A stretch of DNA of 64,000 bases from DATHRK01 sp035513295 (GCA_035513295.1 DATKCH010000127.1:1-64000), one strand, 5' to 3'. Shown: positions 1-9,507, counted from the first letter of the stretch. Numbers and translations: made by a program. The notes: generated by a model not told the origin, from the sequence alone.

Positions 1-3000
1 CCCCCTCACCTGACCGTGGTAGGCATCGGAGCGTCGGCAGGTGGGTTGGCCGCGCTGAAGACCCTTTTTGCCCGGATTCCCGCCGACAGCGGGGCGGCAT
101 GGGTCGTGGTGATGCACCTGTCTCCGACGCACGAGAGCCACCTCTCGGAGCTTCTCCAGCCGCACGTGGGGGTCCCCGTACGACAGGTCACGGAAACGAC
201 CGCGCTCGAACCGGACCAGATCTACGTGATGCCGCCGAACGCGAATCTGAACGCCATCGACACCCACGTTCGGCTGTCGGAGCTGGAGGCACGGGCGGCG
301 CACCGCGGACCGGTGGACCACTTCTTCCGCACCCTCGCCCGCACGCACCACGGCCACTCGGTGGGCGTGATCCTCACGGGCACGGGCTCGGATGGCGCGC
401 AGGGCATCCGCGAGATCAAGGCCAAGGGCGGAATAACGCTGGTGCAGGACCCGGAGGAGGCCGAGTACGACGGCATGCCGCGGAGCGCCATCGCGACGGG
501 CGAGGTGGACGCCGTGCTCCCGGTCGCGGAGATCCCAGGGGCCGTACTGCGCTTCATCCGTACGGAGCCGCGGGTGCCGGTGGGGGAGGACGAATCGACC
601 GGCGACGGGAACCACCGGCAACTGATGCAGAAGGTGTTCGCCCTGATCCGGGCCCGAACGGGGCGCGACTTCAGCCGCTACAAGCGTCCGACCGTGCTGC
701 GACGCATCTCCCGCCGGATGCAACTCCTTCAGGTCGAGGAGCTGGAGGCGTACATGGAACTCCTGGGTACGGACCCGGCCGAAGTCGATGCCCTCGCCGA
801 CGATATTCTCATCACCGTGACCAGCTTCTTCCGGGACCCGGAGGTCTTCGAGGCGCTGGCCGGGCAGGTCGTGCCGCGGCTCTTCAAGGGGAAGGGCCCC
901 GAGGACAGCGTCCGGGTGTGGAGCGTGGGCTGTGCCACGGGCGAGGAGGCCTTTTCGCTGGCCATCCTGCTCCTCGAGGAGGCTACGCGCCACTCTGCGC
1001 CGCCCCGGATTCAGGTGTTCGCCACCGACCTGCACCAACAATCCCTGGCACGGGCGCGCGACGCGTTCTACGCCGGAGACATGGAAGCCGACGTGAGCCC
1101 GGAGCGGCTGCAGCAGTTCTTCCAGGCCGAAAACGGCGGATACCGGGTCCGGCAGAATGTGCGCGAGCTGGTCCTGTTCTCGCAGCATGACCTGCTCGGC
1201 GACCCGCCCTTCTCGAAGCTCGACCTGATCGCGTGCCGCAACCTCCTGATCTACCTCGAGCGAGATCTCCAGCGGGAGGTCCTGGCGCTCTTCCATTACT
1301 CCCTCACCGCCGAAGGGATTCTCGTCCTCGGCACCTCGGAGGCAGTGGAAACGTCGAAGCTCTTCCGGGTCGAGGACAAGAAGCACCGCGTGTACCGGCG
1401 TCGTGCCGTGACCGCTGCGGAGGCCCGCATCCCCGTGTTCCCGCTGTCCCGGACCAGGCATCCGGCCATCGTCGAGACGGAGCACGTGCAGGGAGGCATC
1501 GCCTCCGGCGTGCTTCACGAGCGGATGGTGGAGCGCTACGCGCCGCCCAGCCTGCTGGTGAGCCCGGACGATACGGTCATCCATTTTTCGGAGCACGCGG
1601 GGCGCTACCTGGTTCACCCTGGCGGCGAGCCCACCGTCAGCGTCTTCAAGATCGTTCGAGAGGAGCTCCGCACGGAGCTGCGGGTGGCGCTCCGCGCCGC
1701 GCGGCAGCAGGGAGGACCAGGGGTGGAATCGAAGCCGATTCCGATGCTGTTGGACGGCGACACCGAGACCGTCGTGCTCCACGTGCGGCTGGCGCCTACA
1801 TTCGAGGCGGACGGATGCGCGCTGATCATTTTCGACGAGCGGGCGTCGCCGGAGGCGCCGGGGGAACCAGGTCCGGGCGCGAGGCGGGGGGAGCGGATGG
1901 GGGATGGAGGGCAGGTCGGCGAGCTCGAGGCCGAGCTGGCCGTCGCCGGGCGGCGGCTGGAGACCACCATCGAGGACTACGAAGCGACCCAGGAAGAGCT
2001 CAGGGCGTTGAACGAGGAGCTCCAGTCGTCGAACGAAGAGCTCCGTACGACCATGGAGGAGCTGGAGACCAGCAAGGAAGAACTCCAGAGCATCAACGAA
2101 GAGCTCCAGGCGCTCAACCAGGAAAACCGCCACAGGGTGGAGGAGCTGGCCCAGCTCTCCGGCGACCTCCAGAACCTCCTGGTCGCCACGGACATCGCCA
2201 TTCTCTTCCTCGACCGGGAACTCCGGATCGTGCGCTTCACGCCGAAACTGGCGGAGCTCTTCAACGTGCGGCCGGCGGATCATGGCCGCCCCATCTCGGA
2301 TGTCACGCACCGTCTCGGCTACGATGATCTCAAGGACGATGCGCGGACCGTCCTCGAGCGGATTCCCGCCGTCGAGCGGGAGGTCCAGGACGAGATGGGC
2401 CGTTGGTATCTCACGCGCGTGTTGCCCTACCGGATACCGGACGACCGGATCGAGGGCGTGGTCGTCAATTTCATCGACATCAGCGATCGTAAGCGGATGG
2501 AGGAGGAACTGCGGAACGCCAAGATTTTCGCCGAGAACATCGTCGAAACCATACGCGAGCCGCTCCTCGTCCTCACCGCGGACCTCCGCGTGCTTTCGGC
2601 GAACCAGGCGTTCTACGAGCATTTCAGGGTGAAGCCCGAGGGCACGATCAACCGGAGCGTGTACGAGCTCGGCAACAGCCAGTGGGATATCCCCCAGCTA
2701 CGACGACTCCTGGAGGACGTGCTGCCTGAGAGCAAGGTCGTCAACGACTTCGAGATGGACCATGAATTCGAGGAAATCGGGCGTCGGGTGATGCTGGTCA
2801 ATGCCCGGAAGATCGACCACGTCAAGTTCGTCCTGGTGAGCATCCGCGACATCACCGAGCGCAAACTCGGCGAGCTGGAGCTGCGCGCGGCCAAGGACGC
2901 GGCGGAGCGGGCCAATAAGGTCAAGGGCCAGTTTCTCTCCACCATGAGCCACGAGCTCCGAACGCCGCTCAACGCCGTGATAGGGTTTGCCGAGCTCGTG

Positions 3001-3660
3001 GAAACCGCGGCCGTCGGCCCCACCAACACAAAGCAGAAGGAACACCTGGAGCGCATCAAGAAAAGCGCCTGGCACCTGGTCGACATGCTCGACGAGATTC
3101 TTGCGTTTTCGCGGTCCGAGGCCGGACAAGAGAAGGTGACCATGGCGGAGGCGGATCTTACCGAGGTCGTGCGAGACGTGCTGGCCACGCTCGATGCCTC
3201 GAGGATCGCCCCCGATCTCGAGCTTCACCTGTACGGAGCGGAGGAAACGGTTTCGGCCACCACCGACCCGGGCAAGGTGCGGCAGATCATCAGCAATCTC
3301 GTCGGAAACGCCCTCAAATACGCTGACGGCCCCGTGGACGTGGAGCTGGAGGCGAGCCAACAGTGGGTGGATTTCCACGTCCGGGACCGTGGTCCAGGGA
3401 TCCCGCCCGATCAGCTCGAGCGGATCTTCGATCCGTTCGTCCGGCTCGACACCACGCCCAACCGCTCTCGAGGCGGCACAGGCCTCGGCCTCTCCATAGC
3501 CCGCCACTTCGCCCGGCTCCTCGGCGGGGAGGTCAGCGTCGAGAGTGTCATGGGAGAAGGCAGTTCTTTCATGCTGCGGATGCCCCGGTATCCTCGTGAC
3601 CCGAACGCGCGGGAACCGGAGACCACGGTTGACGCCGCCCCGACTCGCTCTCCGGAGTGA
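1..3660 (+). CDS. CheB-CheR-PAS-histidine kinase fusion, 5' end outside window
   Basis: A cytoplasmic signalling protein that joins a CheB-type methylesterase, a CheR-type methyltransferase and a sensor histidine kinase in one chain. Counting from GTG 16, the CheB domain spans about 1-185 with Ser7 (GASAGG), His34 (MHLSP) and Asp126 (TGSDGA) forming the expected triad. The CheR domain (about 195-455) has its SAM loop GCATGEE at 305-311. A coiled coil of NEEL-type repeats follows (635-712), then two PAS domains (about 715-955), HisKA with His978 (SHELRTP) and an ATPase domain ending in GTGLGL near 1154. The frame is open back to base 1, so the true start probably lies before the window. No receiver domain, che operon or flagellar gene is nearby, so the partner and signal are unknown. 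Confidence 0.92.
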   Translation, partial: PPHLTVVGIGASAGGLAALKTLFARIPADSGAAWVVVMHLSPTHESHLSELLQPHVGVPVRQVTETTALEPDQIYVMPPNANLNAIDTHVRLSELEARAAHRGPVDHFFRTLARTHHGHSVGVILTGTGSDGAQGIREIKAKGGITLVQDPEEAEYDGMPRSAIATGEVDAVLPVAEIPGAVLRFIRTEPRVPVGEDESTGDGNHRQLMQKVFALIRARTGRDFSRYKRPTVLRRISRRMQLLQVEELEAYMELLGTDPAEVDALADDILITVTSFFRDPEVFEALAGQVVPRLFKGKGPEDSVRVWSVGCATGEEAFSLAILLLEEATRHSAPPRIQVFATDLHQQSLARARDAFYAGDMEADVSPERLQQFFQAENGGYRVRQNVRELVLFSQHDLLGDPPFSKLDLIACRNLLIYLERDLQREVLALFHYSLTAEGILVLGTSEAVETSKLFRVEDKKHRVYRRRAVTAAEARIPVFPLSRTRHPAIVETEHVQGGIASGVLHERMVERYAPPSLLVSPDDTVIHFSEHAGRYLVHPGGEPTVSVFKIVREELRTELRVALRAARQQGGPGVESKPIPMLLDGDTETVVLHVRLAPTFEADGCALIIFDERASPEAPGEPGPGARRGERMGDGGQVGELEAELAVAGRRLETTIEDYEATQEELRALNEELQSSNEELRTTMEELETSKEELQSINEELQALNQENRHRVEELAQLSGDLQNLLVATDIAILFLDRELRIVRFTPKLAELFNVRPADHGRPISDVTHRLGYDDLKDDARTVLERIPAVEREVQDEMGRWYLTRVLPYRIPDDRIEGVVVNFIDISDRKRMEEELRNAKIFAENIVETIREPLLVLTADLRVLSANQAFYEHFRVKPEGTINRSVYELGNSQWDIPQLRRLLEDVLPESKVVNDFEMDHEFEEIGRRVMLVNARKIDHVKFVLVSIRDITERKLGELELRAAKDAAERANKVKGQFLSTMSHELRTPLNAVIGFAELVETAAVGPTNTKQKEHLERIKKSAWHLVDMLDEILAFSRSEAGQEKVTMAEADLTEVVRDVLATLDASRIAPDLELHLYGAEETVSATTDPGKVRQIISNLVGNALKYADGPVDVELEASQQWVDFHVRDRGPGIPPDQLERIFDPFVRLDTTPNRSRGGTGLGLSIARHFARLLGGEVSVESVMGEGSSFMLRMPRYPRDPNAREPETTVDAAPTRSPE

Positions 3661-3756
3661 CGTGTGCGCCCGGCAAGAGACACCGCGACGAGCACCTGGA
3701 GCGACAGCCGAGGCCGGAGGGCGTGATCCCGGTCCCCCGGTTGCGCGGCGTAGGAT

Positions 3757-4971
3757 TCACAATGACTTCAGATACTCGATGAGGTCACTCCTCTGCTGCG
3801 GCGTTAGATTCAGCGCGAGAACCTCACCATAGTGGTCCACGACCGCTTCCAGAGTTTCCGCGCTCCCATCATGGAAGTAGGGGCCCTGCATGAGCGGCGG
3901 CTGCCAGAGCCCTCGGAGGGGAGTCGTGCGGTAGCGCTTCGTTATGCTTCGGTCCGCGTACGCTGGGTCCTGGCCGACTTCTGCGGGGAGGTGCAGAACG
4001 CCCTCGTTGATGTCCGTAAAAGCCGACCCGGGAATATGGCAATCTGCGCAGCGACCAGCATCGTTGAATACGCTTCTTCCACGCGTGGCGGCCGCCGCAT
4101 CGAAGCTGGCCACGTTGGCCGGGGGTGCATCAAGGCTGTGTTGGTATTCACGCAATGCCGGGAGCTTCGGCGTGACCAGGTCGGGCGTGTTCACGATTTC
4201 GATGCCGAGCCGGGGGTCGATGAAGGTGCCCTTCCCGTGCATCTGCATAACGGCCACATAGCTGTTCCAGTAGGAGATGGTGTCGTCCCCCGTGTAGATC
4301 TCCTTCGCGACCCGCCTCAGGCCGAACGCCGCCGGGATCACCACCGGGTGGTTTAGACCGTCGAGATTGAACCTCGCGTCGTATTTCCCCGGACCCCACG
4401 AGTTGAACACTGCCTTCTGATCCTCCGGAATGGCCGGGGACAGCGCGATGATCGCACCCACGTCCAGGTCCCGGTTCGGCCAACCGTCGAGACGGCTTCC
4501 GATGCCATCCGCAAATGAGTTGTCGACCGTCGAATGGCAGAGCGCGCACGTGATTCCCACCCGCGCCAGGGTGTCCTTCCCGGCCACCGTGTTCACCGTG
4601 CCCACCAGGCCCACCACCGCCCCCAGCTTCAGCAGGGTCAGCGTCGTCGCGGGGTCATCCAGGTCGACCTCGCCCGCGGCAAGGGCGTCCTTGACCGACT
4701 GGGGCAAGGTATCGGCGTCCACCTTGAGCCCGACCGACAGCGCAACGCGCGGGCTCACCGAACTCTCGATCACCGCGTGCATCTGGGCCGTATCCGTCCA
4801 GAAGGCCTCATTGCCGAAACTGTCGAAGCGGAAGATGTCCCTGCCTTCGGCCACCAGTTCCGGATCCAGAGGCGTCTCATCGCTCGGACCCGTCGCGTCG
4901 CAGACGGCGAGCGTCCATGCGACGCCGAGGACGAGGGCGATTCCGGCGAGACGGCGGCGGTATTCCGACAT
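3757..4971 (-). CDS. di-haem cytochrome c peroxidase family protein
   Basis: A 404-residue exported di-haem protein of the cytochrome c peroxidase/MauG superfamily, expected to act outside the inner membrane. Two c-haem motifs are visible, CALCH (142-146) and CADCH (308-312). The C-terminal MQGPYFHDGS stretch (361-370) is typical of the family and can supply axial ligands. The N-terminus has a hydrophobic segment ending LAVC at Cys24, a weak lipobox, so it may be a lipoprotein. I chose ATG 4971 because the upstream extension is not signal-peptide-like and would run into the divergent promoter region. It is divergent from a cysteine-rich HTH regulator, which suggests redox control. The family is clear; the actual substrate (peroxide or another oxidant) is not shown. 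Confidence 0.85.
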   Translation of the reverse strand: MSEYRRRLAGIALVLGVAWTLAVCDATGPSDETPLDPELVAEGRDIFRFDSFGNEAFWTDTAQMHAVIESSVSPRVALSVGLKVDADTLPQSVKDALAAGEVDLDDPATTLTLLKLGAVVGLVGTVNTVAGKDTLARVGITCALCHSTVDNSFADGIGSRLDGWPNRDLDVGAIIALSPAIPEDQKAVFNSWGPGKYDARFNLDGLNHPVVIPAAFGLRRVAKEIYTGDDTISYWNSYVAVMQMHGKGTFIDPRLGIEIVNTPDLVTPKLPALREYQHSLDAPPANVASFDAAAATRGRSVFNDAGRCADCHIPGSAFTDINEGVLHLPAEVGQDPAYADRSITKRYRTTPLRGLWQPPLMQGPYFHDGSAETLEAVVDHYGEVLALNLTPQQRSDLIEYLKSL

Positions 4972-5045
4972 GATCTGCTTCCGGTTGCGGGTTCGGGACA
5001 ACCCCCCCATGCTGGTCGGCGATGATGCAATTTTTATACCCACTG

Positions 5046-5058
5046 TTTGATTGTCAAA
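5046..5058. promoter_or_regulatory. candidate operator between the peroxidase and regulator genes
   Basis: A perfect inverted repeat TTTGA-ttg-TCAAA sits in the gap between the two divergent genes. On the minus strand it overlaps a TTGACA hexamer, followed 13 bases later by TATAAA, upstream of the peroxidase start at 4971. The spacing is shorter than the usual 16-18 bases, so the promoter reading is tentative. The palindrome is the obvious candidate site for the adjacent HTH protein. Confidence 0.4.
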
Positions 5059-5097
5059 AACGCTCAGAGCGCGGCTTTTCCTCCGGTGCGGACTCCG

Positions 5098-5730
5098 ATG
5101 AGCTTGCAACCCACCGGCCCTTGGCTGTCCGGCACACGTGGCCGGATCCTGGGTCAGTTATGCGCGGAGAGGTCCACGGTAGCGCAGCTGGCCGAGGCGG
5201 TTCAGGTCACCCGGAACGCAGTTCGTGCGCACCTCAAGCGGCTGGAGCGGGACGGACTGGTTCGCCATGAACGAGTGCGCGGTCAGGTCGGGAAGCCTGC
5301 CCACATCTACGAGCTCACGCCCGACGGCGAGGGCCTGCTGTCGAGAGGCTATCCGGTCGTCCTTGACTCGATTCTCGGGGCGATCGAGAGCCTCGACGAA
5401 AGTACGGGCGAGCGGATGCTCAACACCGCGGCCCGGACTCTTGCAGCGCGCTGCGCTCGCCCGGGTGGAGACGTGCAGTCCCGCAGCGAAGGAGCCGCTG
5501 AGGCTCTACGTGAGCTCGGGGGTGTCGCAGTCGTACTGGAAGATGAAGGCGGCTTTATCATACGCGGAGATTGCTGTCCGCTACGAGCGATCTCTACGGA
5601 TCACCCGATTGCGTGCCGGTTGATGGAGATCCTGTTGGCGGATCTGATCAGGGTCCCGGTTCGTGAAAACTGCGACCGGAGCGGCCCCCCACACTGCAAT
5701 TTCCTTATCGACGCAACGCCTCGGCAGTAG
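5098..5730 (+). CDS. HTH transcriptional regulator with cysteine cluster (COG2345-like)
   Basis: A 210-residue DNA-binding regulator with an N-terminal winged helix (about 12-75; TVAQLAEAVQVTRNAVRAH is the helix-turn-helix). The C-terminal half carries Cys159, Cys160, Cys173, Cys192 and Cys200. The C-x12-C spacing followed by two further cysteines resembles the SufR/COG2345 group, in which cysteines can hold an iron-sulfur cluster or sense redox state. The later spacing differs from SufR, so I do not call it SufR. Start ATG 5098 is preferred to TTG 5047 because the longer form would begin inside the palindrome. It is divergent from the peroxidase gene, the likely target. Ligand and regulon are inferred only. 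Confidence 0.75.
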   Translation: MSLQPTGPWLSGTRGRILGQLCAERSTVAQLAEAVQVTRNAVRAHLKRLERDGLVRHERVRGQVGKPAHIYELTPDGEGLLSRGYPVVLDSILGAIESLDESTGERMLNTAARTLAARCARPGGDVQSRSEGAAEALRELGGVAVVLEDEGGFIIRGDCCPLRAISTDHPIACRLMEILLADLIRVPVRENCDRSGPPHCNFLIDATPRQ

Positions 5731-5861
5731 CGATGGTGTCCGTCGGGCGCCAGCCGCATGCTCCCGCGGCGAGACCTTGCTTGGACGCGATAACCCACGC
5801 GTTGTGCACCGTATGGCGATTCGATCGTCCTACAGAGTGTACCTGACCGGAGGTTCGATCG

Positions 5862-6527
5862 GTGCTACCCATCGCGCTTGCGACCGTGCTTGCGTGGAGC
5901 GTGTGTGACAAGCCCGCGCCCGAGCCACAGAGCTTCCATTCTCGGGGATTCGGCTACGTCGCCGAGATCTTCCCTCCGCTCTCACGCCAGAACTCCCTCG
6001 AGCGTCCGCTTGCCCATGTATACGCCGTAGGGTATCCCAGCCGGCGTTGGGAGGTGGACGCTCGCCTGGTGACGTCGGCGACCTTGCCTCATGATGCGTT
6101 TCCGGCTGAGGCCGTCGTTTCCCAGGCGGGTCATCTCGTCACGCTGGACGATTACTACCAGTCCGGACAGGCCAACGCGGTCGTCCTCGTCGACACCGCG
6201 AGGAGCTTGGTTGGCGCGTACGCGCTCACTGAGCTTCTCCTCGAGGATGAGATCTCGGCGCTCGAAAGGTCGGACTGCGGGGTTCACTGGCGGGATGGCG
6301 CCAGATACTTCTTCCTGCTCGAAGCCGCGTCGCGGTTCTTCATCGCTCTGTAGCGTGGGTTGGTGCTCGAGTTCAGCTTGAAGGATGATGCGTTCCGGCG
6401 GGGAGAGGCCCGTGCGTTTCCCGAGCTGTTTCAGGTGATGGAGCAGCCGTTCGCGGATGAGCAAGTCGTGCCCTGGGCGACCAGCCTGCGGTTCTCCTCT
6501 ATCACGGAGGTAGCTAGGCGGCGGTGA
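5862..6527 (+). pseudogene. secreted hypothetical protein gene interrupted by an in-frame TAG
   Basis: The frame opens at GTG 5862 behind a strong Shine-Dalgarno site (GGAGG 5849-5853) and encodes a short signal-like N-terminus, then SFHSRGFGYVAEIFPP and further conserved-looking sequence. It stops at TAG 6351-6353 after 163 residues. The same frame then continues with no stop for 57 codons (LVLEFSLKDD to WATSLRFSSITEV) to TGA 6525-6527, and this second part reads like normal coding sequence. The simplest explanation is a nonsense mutation in a protein of about 221 residues. A sequencing error or readthrough would give the same picture. I do not recognise a function; the protein looks exported, and a weak WSVC near residue 15 could be a lipobox. 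Confidence 0.6.
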
Positions 6528-6603
6528 GAAAGGAGCGTCTGGTCCTGGTCATAGAGATCCGATCAGAGTCCGATCGCACGAGAGAAGTGAAGGAGCCGAG
6601 GTA

Positions 6604-7590
6604 ATGCCGGTTATCTCGAGGACGTGTGCTCGCGGGCTGATTCCGGTTCTGGTGGTCCTGGCCGGCCCTTCGTTGCTCGGTGCAGCGCAGGCTGGCGCAC
6701 AACCCCTCCCGGACGCGCGCGCCCACCACCAGCTCGTGTACGACGAGGCGGAGCGGCTGGTCTACCTGGTGGGCGGCAGCACTCGAACGAGCTCAGGGTA
6801 CCATTACTTCGACGATGTCTGGACGTGGGATGGCGGCGATTGGATTCGCGCCGGCTCCCTGCCGTTTCCGCGCAGCAGTCACCGTGTGGTCTACCATGCT
6901 GGCCGCGGGTCGCTGATTCTGTTCGGTGGAGGATTCGGGCAGGCCGTGAAGGCCGAGGGCGTCGTCTGGGAGCGGCGAGATGGCGAATGGCGGGCTGTCG
7001 GAGGCCACGCGGAGGCCGGGCGCGACGAGCCTGGCCTCTGTTATGACCGGCGACGCGACCGCGTCGTCCTGTTTGGTGGCTGGGATCGGGGATCGACGTT
7101 CCGTGGTGATACCTGGGAGTTGTCGGGAGTCGATCTGGTGCGGGTGGACAGCACCGGCCCGAGTCCGCGCGCCGGACACGCGTTCCTCTACGATCCGGTG
7201 CGCGAGCGCTGCCTGCTGTTCGGCGGACGAGGCCCGGACGGATACCTCGCCGATACCTGGGAATGGGATGGGGACGGGTGGGCCCGTCTGCCGGCGTCGG
7301 GGCCCCAGGAGCGCTGGTTCTTCGGATCTGCGACGGATGATGAGAACGAACGGGTCGTCATTTTCGGCGGAAGCGGTGCCGAGGGCGATCTGGCGGACAC
7401 GTGGGCGTGGGATGGCGAGCGTTGGAAGCCGCTTGACGCGGAAGGACCCGAAGTGCGGGGCATGGCGAAACTGGCATTCACCGGACGCAACCTCGTTCTG
7501 TTCGGCGGCCGCCGGATGACCACGGAGGGCTTCGTCGATCACCAGGATACGTGGGTGCTCGTCGGCGACACGTGGGAGCGCCGGCGTTAG
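6604..7590 (+). CDS. secreted kelch-repeat protein
   Basis: A 328-residue exported beta-propeller protein. Residues 1-33 are a signal peptide ending near AQAGAQ. Six kelch-type blades follow, each marked by a hydrophobic strand and a GG pair (57-58, 108-109, 158-159, 207-208, 255-256, 301-302; for example VVLFGGWD). A downstream Trp in DTWEW/DTWAW is also typical of kelch blades. AAGGAG precedes ATG 6604. Kelch propellers usually bind proteins or sugars; no catalytic residues can be assigned and the role is unknown. It is followed after 13 bp by the phosphotransferase gene in the same direction. Confidence 0.8.
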   Translation: MPVISRTCARGLIPVLVVLAGPSLLGAAQAGAQPLPDARAHHQLVYDEAERLVYLVGGSTRTSSGYHYFDDVWTWDGGDWIRAGSLPFPRSSHRVVYHAGRGSLILFGGGFGQAVKAEGVVWERRDGEWRAVGGHAEAGRDEPGLCYDRRRDRVVLFGGWDRGSTFRGDTWELSGVDLVRVDSTGPSPRAGHAFLYDPVRERCLLFGGRGPDGYLADTWEWDGDGWARLPASGPQERWFFGSATDDENERVVIFGGSGAEGDLADTWAWDGERWKPLDAEGPEVRGMAKLAFTGRNLVLFGGRRMTTEGFVDHQDTWVLVGDTWERRR

Positions 7591-7603
7591 GCATGGACCG
7601 GAG

Positions 7604-8581
7604 TTGAGCGAGCTCGCGCGTCTCGTCGAGCCGATTCGCGCCTGGCTCGCGTCGCAGGCGCGGATCCTGGATCTGGATGTCGATTCGGTCTCGATCGAAC
7701 CGATCCTGAACTGGGGCGGCTTCGTGAATCGCTCCTTCCGCGTGTCCGCTGGCCACCGCAGGCTCTTCCTGAAGCTGACATCGGATTCCGAGATGAAGCG
7801 GGGTCTCGAAGTTTGGCGCCGGGTCGCTCCACGCATCGAGTCCCGCTATCACGGGCCACGCATGGTGGGTTGGCTCGATCTTCTTTCCCGGAGCTTCAGC
7901 GGCCCCCTGTTCGAGTGGATCGACGGCGGGACGCCCGCGCGCCTGGACCACGAGCTAGCCGCCGGGATACGCCGGGCCGTCAGCGGACTCCATGATGACA
8001 TCGACCTTGGTCGCCAGTTGCCGGGCCCTGTCCGGAGTTGCGCGGAGGCGTATCTCCGTTCCTATCACGATCGCTTCAGCGAGGATCTCGCGACCGTGGC
8101 AGCAGATCCGCCGCCGTTCGTAGACGACGCTCTGATCGCGTGGCTCGAGGGTCGGATACGCGACCTGGAAGCGAGGGCGCGCGAGTCACCGGCCTTCCAC
8201 GCGCTCGCGGATCGCCCCGTTCACGGAGACCTCTGGCTCGACAACGTGTTGGTGGATCGCGATGGCGGGTGGTACCTCCTGGACTGGGACGGGTTGAGCC
8301 TCGGTGATCCGGTGATCGACTGGACCATGCTTTTCGGCCCATCCCGTGACCATCCGAAGGCAGCGACCGAAGACATCGTCCTGACGCACGCTCCGTTGAG
8401 CCGCGACGAACGCGATCGGTTGGCGGTCTATGCCGAAGCGTCGCAGCTCGACTGGGTCCTCGACCCGCTCGCGGATTGGGTCCAGGGCGGGCAGGAGCCG
8501 GAGCATGGCGCTCGGGTTCGCCTGGCCAACGAGCGCATCCATGCGCAGGCATTGGAAGCATACCGTGAGCGATACGGCTAG
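7604..8581 (+). CDS. aminoglycoside phosphotransferase (APH)-family kinase
   Basis: A 325-residue protein with the APH/choline-kinase fold. The catalytic loop HGDLWLDN starts at His207 (Brenner motif HGDxxxxN) and the metal-binding LLDWDG follows at about 223-228. The N-lobe contains GGFVNRSFRV and the conserved Lys of FLKL. The start is TTG 7604; the nearby ATG 7593 runs into a stop after four codons. The family phosphorylates small molecules such as aminoglycosides, homoserine, choline or fructosamine. Nothing in the sequence fixes the substrate, and drug resistance should not be assumed. It lies 13 bp behind the kelch gene. Confidence 0.75.
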   Translation: MSELARLVEPIRAWLASQARILDLDVDSVSIEPILNWGGFVNRSFRVSAGHRRLFLKLTSDSEMKRGLEVWRRVAPRIESRYHGPRMVGWLDLLSRSFSGPLFEWIDGGTPARLDHELAAGIRRAVSGLHDDIDLGRQLPGPVRSCAEAYLRSYHDRFSEDLATVAADPPPFVDDALIAWLEGRIRDLEARARESPAFHALADRPVHGDLWLDNVLVDRDGGWYLLDWDGLSLGDPVIDWTMLFGPSRDHPKAATEDIVLTHAPLSRDERDRLAVYAEASQLDWVLDPLADWVQGGQEPEHGARVRLANERIHAQALEAYRERYG

Positions 8582-8676
8582 GTGGTGTCGCGCGCTTCCA
8601 ACCCTCGGAGGGAGCCGAACCATCCAAGTGATCGGTCCGGGTAGCCCGTGCGTTCCGGTCTGGAAGGGGGTCGACG

Positions 8677-9507
8677 ATGTGCCGCAGGACGATGATTGCC
8701 GTCTGCACGCTGTTGTCACTCGGCCCGCCATTCGCAGTCGCGCAGGAATCGCCCGCGGCGAGACCCGCCGGCGCCGTCCGTGCCGAAGTACTCGTGCTCG
8801 GCGTCTATCACATGGCGAACCCCGGCCGAGACGTCTTCAACGCTCGGGCGGATGACGTGCTGTCCTCACGGCGGCAGGCCGAGATCGCCGAGTTGATCGA
8901 AGTCCTGAAGAGGTTCCGGCCTACGAAGGTCGCCGTGGAAGCGGGATTCACCGACGACGACGTTCACGGACTCTACGACGACTACGTGTCCGGCAAACAC
9001 GAGCTCACCCGCAACGAGATCCAGCAGATCGGCTTCCGTCTGGCCAGGGAGCTCGGCCACGAGACGGTGTATCCTGTGGACGTCGATGGCGAGTTCCCGT
9101 TCCCGCGCGTCGCGGACTACGCCAAAGCCCACGACCGCTCGGACGAGTTCGACGCGCTGATGGACGAGATCGGCGAAATGGTCCAGGCGCACAGCGCATA
9201 TCTCGCGTCGCACACCGTGCTCGAAACGCTGCTTCACATGAATTCGGACGAGAAGGTGGCGGCGGACGTGGGCTATTACTACCGCCAGGCCCATTTCGGC
9301 GAGCCCTGGAACTGGGCCGGCGCCGACCTGCTCGCCGACTGGTTCCGGCGCAACATCCGCATCTACAGCAACGTCGTGGGGTTGGCGGAAAGCGCCGACG
9401 AGCGCGTGCTCGTCATCTTCGGCGCGGGCCACCTTGGTTGGCTCCGACACAACTTTGCCAGCGACCCCGACTTCCGCTTGCGAGAGCTCGCCGAGTTCGT
9501 CAGGTAG
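8677..9507 (+). CDS. DUF5694 family exported protein
   Basis: A 276-residue protein with an N-terminal signal peptide (about 1-22, ending VAQ) and the hallmark GVYHMANPGRD near residue 42. It continues with a helical region containing KVAVEAG and a C-terminal GAGHLGWLRH motif. This pattern is that of DUF5694, which is distantly like TraB/GumN proteins where conserved Gly-His and Glu residues suggest a metal-dependent hydrolase. No activity has been shown that I can cite. GGAAGGGGG upstream of ATG 8677 is a suitable ribosome binding site. Confidence 0.7.
   Translation: MCRRTMIAVCTLLSLGPPFAVAQESPAARPAGAVRAEVLVLGVYHMANPGRDVFNARADDVLSSRRQAEIAELIEVLKRFRPTKVAVEAGFTDDDVHGLYDDYVSGKHELTRNEIQQIGFRLARELGHETVYPVDVDGEFPFPRVADYAKAHDRSDEFDALMDEIGEMVQAHSAYLASHTVLETLLHMNSDEKVAADVGYYYRQAHFGEPWNWAGADLLADWFRRNIRIYSNVVGLAESADERVLVIFGAGHLGWLRHNFASDPDFRLRELAEFVR

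Noticed and set aside
3661..3756. Terminator between the convergent kinase fusion and peroxidase genes
   Set aside because: No stem with a T run could be found in this gap.
6351..6353. In-frame TAG as a pyrrolysine codon
   Set aside because: No Pyl genes are visible and the protein is not a methylamine methyltransferase; a nonsense mutation is simpler.
7604..8581. Antibiotic resistance gene (aminoglycoside phosphotransferase)
   Set aside because: Only the general kinase fold is shown; many housekeeping kinases share it, and no mobile element or resistance context is present.
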